Part shown: positions 1-6,631 of the stretch, piece after piece | Numbering within the stretch: the first letter of the stretch is position 1 | Layout of the letters: each line of letters begins with the position of its first letter | Source: Palsa-1400 sp036008545 | GTDB lineage: Bacteria; Verrucomicrobiota; Verrucomicrobiia; Limisphaerales; Palsa-1400 | Length of the DNA stretch: 7,452 nt | Assembly (NCBI GenBank): GCA_036008545.1 | Contig: DASYNM010000484.1 | Coordinates: 1-7,452 of the forward strand | Direction of reading: 5' to 3' | Notes under the pieces: model-generated | Told to the model about the DNA's origin: nothing | The model's input: the letters and a program-made list of their open reading frames with translations, nothing else | The model's database searches: none | Program-made: the position numbers and the translations under genes

Positions 1-495
1 AATTGCCGTCAGTTGATGCAACTGCTGGTGAAAGAAAAATCCCAAAAGTAGATAGACACTCGCGTAAATCAATGAGCCGGGCACATCCAGGAGTAGAAAC
101 CGCATTGGAACGACATCCAAAGATCCGGCCCGTAGAGGCACCAGCGTTCCCAGCGGAAGAAACTTGGCCGCAGTGAGTATCCGTATTCCGCGAAGAGTTG
201 CCCTGACGCCGGTTCGCGGGCGTGCCCTTCGGGTATTATGCCACCGGCCAAAAAGTGACAAAAGATGGGTCTTGCCCCGATGTCCCACGTAAAACCAAAA
301 AGCATCGGCAACGAGACAGGCCAAAGTGGTCCATGCGATGGCTAAGATGAAGTTCAATTGTCCATTGGCGGCCAAAGCGCCGGCGGCCAGGAGCAATGGC
401 GCGGCGGGAACGGGAACGCCACCCTGTTCAGCCAAAACCACCAGAAAGAGAACCAGACCGTCATGCCAACCAAGGAATTGAATGATTTGGCTCAT
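1..495 (-). CDS. DedA-family inner-membrane protein (partial, C-terminus beyond the window)
   Basis: The frame from ATG at 495 is open to base 1, giving 165 residues with no stop, so the C-terminus lies outside the window. It is strongly hydrophobic. Residues 13-30 contain the DedA-like E-x2-G-x-P-x-P pattern (E23, G26, P28, P30), followed by a hydrophobic stretch to about 43, a membrane segment at about 47-70 ending in a G-H-R turn, and then the typical KF-LPLG...LRAG block (110-124) and a last hydrophobic segment at 132-155. DedA/VTT proteins are inner-membrane transporters; some flip undecaprenyl phosphate or phospholipids and affect resistance to cationic and other antimicrobials. The closest resemblance, by memory, is to DedA forms that can carry a C-terminal rhodanese domain, which cannot be seen here. 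The start lies 6 bases after the upstream stop and has only a weak Shine-Dalgarno, suggesting translational coupling to the LolA-like gene. Family assignment is fairly secure; the substrate is unknown. Confidence 0.8.
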   Translation of the reverse strand, partial: MSQIIQFLGWHDGLVLFLVVLAEQGGVPVPAAPLLLAAGALAANGQLNFILAIAWTTLACLVADAFWFYVGHRGKTHLLSLFGRWHNTRRARPRTGVRATLRGIRILTAAKFLPLGTLVPLRAGSLDVVPMRFLLLDVPGSLIYASVYLLLGFFFHQQLHQLTAI

Positions 496-501
496 ACGAT
501 T

Positions 502-1332
502 TTACTCGTCGATCCACTGTTGAAATAAGGGAAATGAAGGGACAAAATCCGACCGCGAAAATTGTTGGTTCAAGATAATGTTTGTGTGTGTCTCGGTAGA
601 GATAAAGCCATGCAGACTGCCAGCGATTTCCGGACTGCCTTTGGCTGCTTTTGCCAATGCAACCTGCATGGCTTTGGCACTCACGACGGTCCGAACCTGG
701 TGAATCAAAAAATCCTGCTTGCCAATCCAAAAGGTCTTCGTCTCTCCAAACTGCGATTCCCGGACCAGCACGTAGCAATCTATATCTCCTAGTTTTTCAT
801 CCGTTAGTCGTTTTTCATTCCACGTCGGTTCTTCCAACGGAACTTGTGTACTGAAAAATAATCCCGGGATTGTTGCCGCCGCGCCTTCGGAAAGTGCGGC
901 TGCGTTGGCCAAAGCAGTGTCGCGATTGATCGGTCCTTCTACTCCCCATCCCACCTGTAAATAATTTCCAGCGCCTGAAGACCAGACTGCTGAGGCAGCC
1001 GAATCTTCGGTGGAAGGCGATGATTGGCTGTTCCATTGCCATTCGATTTTATAAAAATTTGGCCGGGCCAACCGAACTGTGAATCTGGTGGCAGCAACAT
1101 CACCATCCGTGGCTGTAATGATTTGTCCTTCATCGCTGTAGCTCGAAAATGAGCTATAATTTTCCAGCACTTTTTCAAAGATTTGATTTGCGGCAGGAGT
1201 GTCACCAGCGGCCACATTCAAAAGCCCCCCCATGATCATGCCGCTCGCCAGCCAGACGCTAGCACTGACGCCAAACACGTTGAAAATGGAACGCGATCCG
1301 GAAAGAAATTGTGCAAACGGTCGAGTTGACAT
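502..1332 (-). CDS. LolA-like / DUF2092-like exported protein
   Basis: This is a 276-residue protein with a hydrophobic N-terminal segment at about 16-42 that could be a signal peptide or an uncleaved anchor, so it should act in the periplasm or on the inner membrane surface. The mature part begins with a helix-like region (about 48-62) and then alternating beta-rich stretches: TRFTVRLARP-FYKIEW (82-98), and later an LGDIDCYVL strand (181-189) followed by FWIGKQDFLIHQVR (201-214). This succession is characteristic of the LolA/LolB half-barrel fold and of DUF2092-like relatives, which bind lipid or lipoprotein acyl chains. Residues 103-160 are Ala/Ser/Gly-rich, longer than in LolA, and of unknown role. 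Its ATG is 3 bases after the NodT stop, with a good AGAAAGG ribosome site at 1342-1348. No lipobox is visible. The fold assignment rests on pattern recognition only; the function in this operon (lipid or lipoprotein shuttling alongside efflux) is inference. Confidence 0.72.
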   Translation of the reverse strand: MSTRPFAQFLSGSRSIFNVFGVSASVWLASGMIMGGLLNVAAGDTPAANQIFEKVLENYSSFSSYSDEGQIITATDGDVAATRFTVRLARPNFYKIEWQWNSQSSPSTEDSAASAVWSSGAGNYLQVGWGVEGPINRDTALANAAALSEGAAATIPGLFFSTQVPLEEPTWNEKRLTDEKLGDIDCYVLVRESQFGETKTFWIGKQDFLIHQVRTVVSAKAMQVALAKAAKGSPEIAGSLHGFISTETHTNIILNQQFSRSDFVPSFPLFQQWIDE

Positions 1333-1335
1333 AAT

Positions 1336-2829
1336 TCATAGCCTTTCTCGTTTTGCGTCGGTTTGGTTTTCAGCGGCAGCGGAGGTGGACATCGATTGTC
1401 TCTCCCATCCGCCGCCGAGCGATTTGTAGAGCGCGACGACGTCCGCGGAGACCGTCATGTCACTTTGGGCCAGCGCATCCTCCGCCTCATACAGCGAGCG
1501 CTCGGCATCAAGGACATTGATGAAATCAGTCAGGCCATTGGCATAGAGCTTGTTCGCCAAATTTAACGACTCCTGGCTGGACTTCACCGCGTCTTCCAGC
1601 GAACGCCGCCGCACCTGTTCCTTGGCGTAAGCCACCAACGCGTTCTCTACATCTTCAAAAGCGCTCAACGCCGTTTTCTCGTAATCGCCCAATGCCTCTT
1701 CCTGCCGCGCGTTTTGTACTTTAATGTTGGCGCGAATGCGGCCAGCGTCGAAAATGTTCCATTGCACTGTGGGACCGGCGGACCAGAACCGGCTGCCAGC
1801 GTCGAACCAGTCGCTGGCGCTGACACTCTCAAGCCCAACGACACCTGTAAGATAAAACTTTGGGAACAAATCAGCCTTGGCCACGCCGATGTTTGCCGTC
1901 GCCGACGCCAACCGCCGTTCCGCCTGCGCCACGTCGGGCCGACGCAGCAAGAGTTCTGACGGCAAGCCGACCGGCACTTCCGGCGGAGCGGCAGGAATTG
2001 GCGCCACGGTTGACAATTCGGTTTGCAACGCCTCCGGCGGTTGTCCCAGCAGAACGCCAAGCCGATGAATCGAGGCCTGAAGCGACGTTTCCAGCGTGGG
2101 CACGGTCGCGCGCGTGGTGGCCAGCAACGTCGCAGCCTGTTGTACGTCGAGGTTGCTCACCAATCCATGTTCAAACCGCCTTTGTGTAATGGCCAGCGAC
2201 TGTTCCTGAGCCTGAAGGTTTTCGTTGGCAATTTCGATTTGCCGCTGATAACCGCGCGCCTCCACGTAATTAACCGCCACATCGCCAAGTAATGAGACAA
2301 GAACGTCGCGCTCCCCAAATTCAGCCGCGGTAACTTGCGCTTTGGCTGATTCGGCGGCACGCCGCTGGCCGCCAAACACGTCAACCTCCCAGGAAGCATC
2401 AAACCCGGACTGATAGGCATCGTTTTCCAGAGGAATATTGAATGACGGCGGCAAATCGACAAAGTATGGCTGGTTCTGGCTAACCCGCTGATGCGTGTAA
2501 GAACCGGAAGCGTCAACCGTAGGCCACAGGTTCCCGACGGCGACACCGTATTCGGCGCGCGCTTCACGCACCCGCGCCTCGGCGATGTGCAAATCAAGGT
2601 TCGATTGCACCGCGCGGCCAATCAATGAATCCAGTTCCGGATCATTGAAATTTTTCCACCAGCCAGCGACGGATCCAGCGCTGTTTGTTTCACCGCCGAC
2701 CAATGGTTCGCTCCATTGCTCGGGCATGGATATTTCCGGCTGATGATAATTTGGGCCGACGGCGCATCCCGCAACGACAAGGAGGCCGAATGCAAGACTC
2801 GATGCCTTTTTAAAATCCGGAGTTTTCAT
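1336..2829 (-). CDS. NodT-family outer-membrane efflux lipoprotein (TolC-like channel)
   Basis: This 497-residue protein is the outer-membrane exit duct of the pump. It has a lipoprotein signal peptide with lipobox VAGC (acylated Cys22) followed by the hallmark AVGPNYHQP of NodT/OprM-type proteins. Two outer-membrane-efflux (OEP) repeats follow at roughly 65-265 and 290-472. Visible family blocks include GWWKNFNDPELDSLI (56-70), the SWEVDVFGGQRR turn (146-157), LLRRPDVAQAERRL (294-307), LFPKFYLTG (321-329), WNIFDAGR (357-364) and the NGLTDFINVLDAERSLYEAE segment (431-450). Such proteins trimerise into a barrel plus long periplasmic alpha-tunnel that docks on the membrane fusion protein. Length is normal for the family. 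The C-terminal 20 residues are polar and likely disordered. The start is set by the lipobox distance and by a CAAAGG ribosome site at 2835-2840. It follows the 239-residue protein by 21 bases and is followed by the LolA-like gene after 3 bases. Confidence 0.95.
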   Translation of the reverse strand: MKTPDFKKASSLAFGLLVVAGCAVGPNYHQPEISMPEQWSEPLVGGETNSAGSVAGWWKNFNDPELDSLIGRAVQSNLDLHIAEARVREARAEYGVAVGNLWPTVDASGSYTHQRVSQNQPYFVDLPPSFNIPLENDAYQSGFDASWEVDVFGGQRRAAESAKAQVTAAEFGERDVLVSLLGDVAVNYVEARGYQRQIEIANENLQAQEQSLAITQRRFEHGLVSNLDVQQAATLLATTRATVPTLETSLQASIHRLGVLLGQPPEALQTELSTVAPIPAAPPEVPVGLPSELLLRRPDVAQAERRLASATANIGVAKADLFPKFYLTGVVGLESVSASDWFDAGSRFWSAGPTVQWNIFDAGRIRANIKVQNARQEEALGDYEKTALSAFEDVENALVAYAKEQVRRRSLEDAVKSSQESLNLANKLYANGLTDFINVLDAERSLYEAEDALAQSDMTVSADVVALYKSLGGGWERQSMSTSAAAENQTDAKRERL

Positions 2830-2850
2830 AAATTCCTTTGTGTTTGTTTT

Positions 2851-3570
2851 TCACGAGCGAATGCACTGCAACAAATCCACCTGTAGCGCAGTCTCGGTAA
2901 CTCCTTCGACCGGCGGATAAATGGTCACCCGGCTGATCTTCGATGGATTGATAAAACCGATCCCGCCTGCCTCCAGTCGAAATGGGATGACCGGCAAATC
3001 AATAAAATGAATCAAAAGCTGGCGTTGCTCCTGGATGGTTGCCCGTTTTGTGATTTCCAGCTTTAGCCGAATCATCCAGTCGCCCACAGTGTGAATTTCC
3101 ACTAACGATATTCCTTCATCCATTGTGGCGGGCGATTCCTCCGCGCCGGTATTTTCTAAAAGCGCCTCACTGCTGACCTCGACCGCGTCCACCCAGCCGG
3201 CCGGCATAGGCAGCAGTGGAGAAGGCGACTCTGTGTGCGCGAGAATCAGGTCAACAGTTCGGCAAGGAATGACGCTGACACTATGTTCCGAGGCAAGTGT
3301 GAACAAAGGCTGGTTAAATAACCGGGGCGTTGCCAACTGCAGCATCGTCTTGCTGACACTTGCTTCGTCATTTTGGTAGAACCGCGTTCGCGAGCCGTCT
3401 TCCGCGCAAATGTCCAAGGTTAAATCAAGATGGCTGGTAACCGGATTTTCCTCTTTCAATTGATTGGTTTCTTGCTCGGACTCGAAGTCGCGCGGCAACT
3501 GAGGATCATGAATCACAGCCGCGTGTTCATACTGTCCGGCGAATTTTGGTTTTAATGTCAATGTTTTCAT
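2851..3570 (-). CDS. Uncharacterised 239-residue soluble protein with an apparent internal duplication
   Basis: I do not recognise this protein. It has no signal peptide or membrane segment and is acidic at its N-terminus (about 22-62) and in the linker (about 131-160), so it is probably cytoplasmic. Two beta-rich modules appear related: residues about 76-112 (a P-L-F-x-L...E...V-x-V-IP...T-V-x-x-I pattern) and about 180-219 (P-V-I-x-F...E...F-I-x-P...K-I-x-x-V pattern), separated by a Glu/Ser-rich linker. Cysteines are at 55, 103 and 236, with no metal-site pairing. It lies between the inner-membrane exporter and the outer-membrane channel with gaps of 25 and 21 bases, so it is almost certainly co-expressed with the pump. 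The start ATG has an AGGAC ribosome site at 3574-3578. The coding status is convincing from length, position and spacing; the function is unknown. A regulatory or adaptor role for the pump is speculation. Confidence 0.8.
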   Translation of the reverse strand: MKTLTLKPKFAGQYEHAAVIHDPQLPRDFESEQETNQLKEENPVTSHLDLTLDICAEDGSRTRFYQNDEASVSKTMLQLATPRLFNQPLFTLASEHSVSVIPCRTVDLILAHTESPSPLLPMPAGWVDAVEVSSEALLENTGAEESPATMDEGISLVEIHTVGDWMIRLKLEITKRATIQEQRQLLIHFIDLPVIPFRLEAGGIGFINPSKISRVTIYPPVEGVTETALQVDLLQCIRS

Positions 3571-3595
3571 AATGTCCTGCTCATTCAGTTAATCT

Positions 3596-5188
3596 TTAAT
3601 GAACTGCGACACTTCCTTTCGCGGAGACACGCTTCATCCACAGCACCGCGAGAATGGAGGCAAATGACAGGAACGCCAGCCGACGGAAGTCGTCCACATA
3701 GGCCAGCAAACTCGATTGCTGCAAAAGCGAATTGTAGATCACGCCAGGGGCCATGAGCTGTGCCTGCGCCGGGCCGACGCCCTGCACAAGCGCAGCCTGG
3801 TCGGCTTGCAACGCGGCCTGATAACTCGGGTCGAACGGTGTTAGATGCGCCACCAGCACTGTTTGATGCGCCTGTGCACCACGAGCGAGCATCGTCGTAA
3901 CCATTGAAATGCCAATGCTGCCGCCCAAATTGCGCATCAGATTGAAGAGCCCGGTGGCATTGCCCATCTGTTCGTTGCGCAGCAAGCCCATCGCCGTGGT
4001 TGCCAGCGGGACGAAAGCGGTAGCCACGCCTGCCCCCTGGAGAAGGTTCGCGAGGTTAAAATTGCTTTTGGCGACGTCGAGATCGATGTTGCCCAGCATC
4101 AGTGAGGAAGATGCCGTCAAAATAATTCCCGCGACGATAATTTTTCGGTTATCCACACGGCTGCTCAAAAAGCCAACCAACGGCAGCACCAGTAGTGAAC
4201 CGATACCGCGCGGATATTGAGCAAGACCACTCTGAAGCGCCGTATAGCCGAGCAAATTTTGCTGGAAGAGCGGCAGCAGTGTCAGCGGACTATAACTCAG
4301 AACACCGATGAGCGTGACGATAACACAGCCCAGGAGGAAGTTCCGGTTTGTCAATACGCGCAGATTTATGATAGGCGACTTTTCTCGCAATTCCCAAATG
4401 ACCAAAGCGACGAGCGAGATGCCTGAAATGAGACTGAACCAGCGAATCCAAAGCGCCGAGAACCAGTCATCTTCTTGTCCCTTGTCGAGCACCGTTTGCA
4501 TTGTCGCCAGCCAGAGGGCCAGCAAACCAAAGCCAATGGCATCAATCCGTCCAGGTTTTAGCTGGCGCAGGTACGGCGGATCAGTTAGCAACTGTTGAAT
4601 CATCCACAACGCGACCACGCTGACCGGAACGTTGATATAGAATAACCATCGCCATGTATAATGATCCGTGATCCATCCGCCGACCACCGGACCCAGTACC
4701 GGCGCCACTACCACGCCCAAAGCCCAAACCGACATCGCCTTGCCGCGCTTCTCCGGTGGAAAGGATTCCATCAGGATGGCTTGTGAGAGCGGTTGCAACG
4801 CCCCACCGCCCGCACCCATCAGCAACTGCGCAGCCACCAAAAAGCCAAGCGACGGCGCGATGCCGCTTAACAGCGATGCCACGGCAAAAACGGCAATAGA
4901 AACCATGAAATAGCGTTTGCGTCCGAAGAAAGCTGAAAACCACGCACTGGCCGGCAGCACAATGGCATTGGAAATCAGATAACTCGTCTGCACCCATGTC
5001 GCCTGGGAGGTCGAAGCCGAAAGATTGCCGGCAATGTATGGTAAGGCGACGCTGACGATCGTCGTATCGAGCACTTCCATGAACGTCGGCAACACCACCG
5101 CTGCGGCAATCAGCCAGGGATTCACGGGGAGTGCAAGCCTCCCCGTGCTCCCTGTTTCCTTGGCGTCGCTCTGGTCAGAAGATTTCAT
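3596..5188 (-). CDS. EmrB/QacA-type DHA2 major facilitator multidrug exporter
   Basis: This 530-residue inner-membrane exporter is of the usual size for 14-helix DHA2 transporters (EmrB type), which use the proton gradient to extrude hydrophobic or amphipathic drugs. Motif D1 is seen as LDTTIVSVALP (40-50, with Asp41 in helix 1), motif A-like GRKR at 89-92, motif B region at 118-135, and the antiporter motif C as VVAPVLGPVVGG (160-171), followed by TWRWLFYINVPV (178-189). C-terminal family blocks include QGAGVATAFVPL (384-395) and GNATGLFNLMRNLGGSIGIS (409-428). The motif B arginine usual in MFS drug antiporters appears replaced by Gln121. Residues 437-497 form the long periplasmic loop before the last helix typical of EmrB. 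Start: ATG with a GAGGA ribosome site at 5195-5199, 19 bases after the membrane fusion gene. It pairs directly with the EmrA-like protein; the substrate cannot be read from sequence. Confidence 0.95.
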   Translation of the reverse strand: MKSSDQSDAKETGSTGRLALPVNPWLIAAAVVLPTFMEVLDTTIVSVALPYIAGNLSASTSQATWVQTSYLISNAIVLPASAWFSAFFGRKRYFMVSIAVFAVASLLSGIAPSLGFLVAAQLLMGAGGGALQPLSQAILMESFPPEKRGKAMSVWALGVVVAPVLGPVVGGWITDHYTWRWLFYINVPVSVVALWMIQQLLTDPPYLRQLKPGRIDAIGFGLLALWLATMQTVLDKGQEDDWFSALWIRWFSLISGISLVALVIWELREKSPIINLRVLTNRNFLLGCVIVTLIGVLSYSPLTLLPLFQQNLLGYTALQSGLAQYPRGIGSLLVLPLVGFLSSRVDNRKIIVAGIILTASSSLMLGNIDLDVAKSNFNLANLLQGAGVATAFVPLATTAMGLLRNEQMGNATGLFNLMRNLGGSIGISMVTTMLARGAQAHQTVLVAHLTPFDPSYQAALQADQAALVQGVGPAQAQLMAPGVIYNSLLQQSSLLAYVDDFRRLAFLSFASILAVLWMKRVSAKGSVAVH

Positions 5189-5207
5189 GTTTCGTCCTCA
5201 GTTGCGG

Positions 5208-6386
5208 TTACTTCACGCGAACTTTCGGCTCCACAGACATGCCCGGACCAAGCACAATGTTGGCGCCGGAAACTTCATCAAGTACAATCTTGACTGGCAC
5301 ACGCTGGACGACCTTGACGTAGTTGCCCGTGGCATTCTCAGGCGGAAACAGGCTGAACTGCGCGCCCGAACCGGATTGAATGCTGTCCACGTGCCCGGTG
5401 AATTTGAGATGTGGATACGCATCCACATGCACTGTGACCGGCTGGCCGGGATGCATGTGAGTCAGTTGCGTTTCCTTGAAATTGCCGACAACCCAAATCT
5501 GGTGCGGCACAATGGCGAGCAATGCCTGTCCCGGTTGAACGTACGCGCCTTGTTCCACAGTGCGATGGGTAACGTAACCCGTTTCCGGCGCGGTGATTTT
5601 CGTGTAGGAAAGATTTAGTTCGGCCTGTTGCATGGCCGCCTGGCTTTGCTCAACGTTGGCCTCCGCAGTGGCGATACTGGCCTTGCTTAACGCCGCTTGC
5701 GCCTCAGCCGCCCTGATCTTATTGAACTCTACCTGCACATCCGCAGCCGTGGAACGTAACTGTGTTTGGCCAACATCAATCTGGTTCTGTGACACTCCAT
5801 AGTCTCCAATCGCTTGAAGCCGCGCCAAATTGGTTTCGGCATAGGCGGCTTGTGCCTCGACGGCGGCGAGGTTCGCGTGCTCCTCTTCCGCTTTCGCCTC
5901 GTCCACGGCAAATTGCGCTTTTGCCTGCGCAAGCTGGCTGTGCGCCGCTGCGAGGTCGGCCTGTGCCTGTGAAAGTTTTGCCTCATAATCTCTCGCATCA
6001 ATTTCAAGCAACAGATCGCCTTCTTTTACTTCCTGGTTGTCCTGCACTAATAATTGTGCCACTCGCCCGGAAATTTGGGGCGCAACCGCCGGGACATGTG
6101 CTTCGATGAACGCATCGTCTGTGGACTCAAATGGCGCGATGAATGCGAAATAATAAACGCCCGCAGCCACTGCCACTATTAGCGCCGTAATTGCGGCGAC
6201 CGTCCCGTGAAGGCGTTTCGTGGCGGCACCCTTGTTGTTGGATGGCGAACCCGTTGGAATGTTTTCGTCGCCGTTAGATTTAGGGCGCCGCAAATCTGTT
6301 GGTGTTTCAGCCGCCGTTAGATTGCCGCGAGTCTCAACATTGCTCGTGGCAATTTCCTCGTGCGAATCATGGTTGTTGCTGTTCAT
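5208..6386 (-). CDS. EmrA/HlyD-type membrane fusion protein (periplasmic adaptor)
   Basis: This 392-residue adaptor links the MFS exporter to the outer-membrane channel. A polar, probably disordered cytoplasmic tail of about 57 residues precedes one membrane helix at about 61-84. The EmrA signature STDDAFIEAHVPAVAPQISG (88-107) opens the lipoyl half-motif. An Ala/Gln/Glu-rich coiled-coil hairpin spans about 130-258, then the second lipoyl half (YTKITAPETGYV, 261-272), the WVVGNFKETQL block (298-308), and the EmrA-specific GAQFSLFPPENATGNYVKVV (341-360) with a beta-barrel and RVPVKI. The cytoplasmic tail is longer than in E. coli EmrA. The frame is open a further 94 codons upstream to 6668, but that stretch overlaps the zinc-finger gene in another frame and looks non-coding, so I place the start at ATG 6386, 8 bases after the preceding stop. 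It has only a weak AAGAAA upstream, so coupling to the upstream gene is likely. The stop is 19 bases before the exporter gene. Confidence 0.95.
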   Translation of the reverse strand: MNSNNHDSHEEIATSNVETRGNLTAAETPTDLRRPKSNGDENIPTGSPSNNKGAATKRLHGTVAAITALIVAVAAGVYYFAFIAPFESTDDAFIEAHVPAVAPQISGRVAQLLVQDNQEVKEGDLLLEIDARDYEAKLSQAQADLAAAHSQLAQAKAQFAVDEAKAEEEHANLAAVEAQAAYAETNLARLQAIGDYGVSQNQIDVGQTQLRSTAADVQVEFNKIRAAEAQAALSKASIATAEANVEQSQAAMQQAELNLSYTKITAPETGYVTHRTVEQGAYVQPGQALLAIVPHQIWVVGNFKETQLTHMHPGQPVTVHVDAYPHLKFTGHVDSIQSGSGAQFSLFPPENATGNYVKVVQRVPVKIVLDEVSGANIVLGPGMSVEPKVRVK

Positions 6387-6394
6387 ATTTTTCT

Positions 6395-6631
6395 TTATGT
6401 TTGATGGTTCGTCGTTGTCACGTTTTCTAAAGTCGTGAAATACCTGAAAGCACAAGTCGAAGAGCATAACAATATTCGCGTGGTTTGTGGATCGTGCGTT
6501 ACATCCGCCTTTTGGGGCAGGCGATAGAACCTGATGCAGTTGTCGTCCGCAATCGGCTTTTTGCAAATGAAACACGCTTTTGCTGCTTGAGCATCCGCCA
6601 CCGGGACCGAATTTTGTGGAAACTTTTTCAT
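6395..6631 (-). CDS. Small four-cysteine zinc-finger protein, TRASH/treble-clef-like
   Basis: This 78-residue protein carries a metal-site pattern: C20-F-I-C23 (C-x2-C) and, 32 residues later, LLC56-SSTC60-AFRYF (C-x3-C followed by aromatics). A fifth cysteine (C32) lies between. The knuckle followed by C-S-x2-C-x2-x-F resembles TRASH and MYM-type treble-clef fingers, some of which sense or carry heavy metals; spacing is wider than in classic TRASH (C-x19-22-C-x3-C), so the assignment is tentative. No signal peptide or membrane segment is present, so it should be cytoplasmic. The ATG at 6631 is preferred over TTG at 6637 because the GAGGGG ribosome site at 6641-6646 sits 9 bases upstream of it. 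It is the first clear gene after the TetR gap and is followed after 8 bases by the membrane fusion gene. Possible roles: metal or redox sensor, or accessory for the pump. The role is inference; that it is a real gene is well supported by motif, ribosome site and spacing. Confidence 0.75.
   Translation of the reverse strand: MKKFPQNSVPVADAQAAKACFICKKPIADDNCIRFYRLPQKADVTHDPQTTRILLCSSTCAFRYFTTLENVTTTNHQT

Noticed and set aside
69..311. A minus-strand frame in the DedA region containing a FAEYG-like segment, suggesting a frameshift in the DedA gene
   Set aside because: The frame from ATG 495 is open throughout and gives correct DedA spacing (R-T-G...R-G...AKF) without any shift; the other frame lacks membrane segments and fits no single-base correction.
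1860..2189. Plus-strand frame rich in Pro/Arg/Ala within the NodT gene
   Set aside because: It is antisense to conserved OEP-domain sequence; its composition is a by-product of the opposite strand's codon bias.
5025..5618. A 197-codon plus-strand frame across the adaptor/exporter junction
   Set aside because: It lies opposite the highly characteristic EmrA and EmrB coding sequence and its product shows no recognisable features; it is an antisense shadow.
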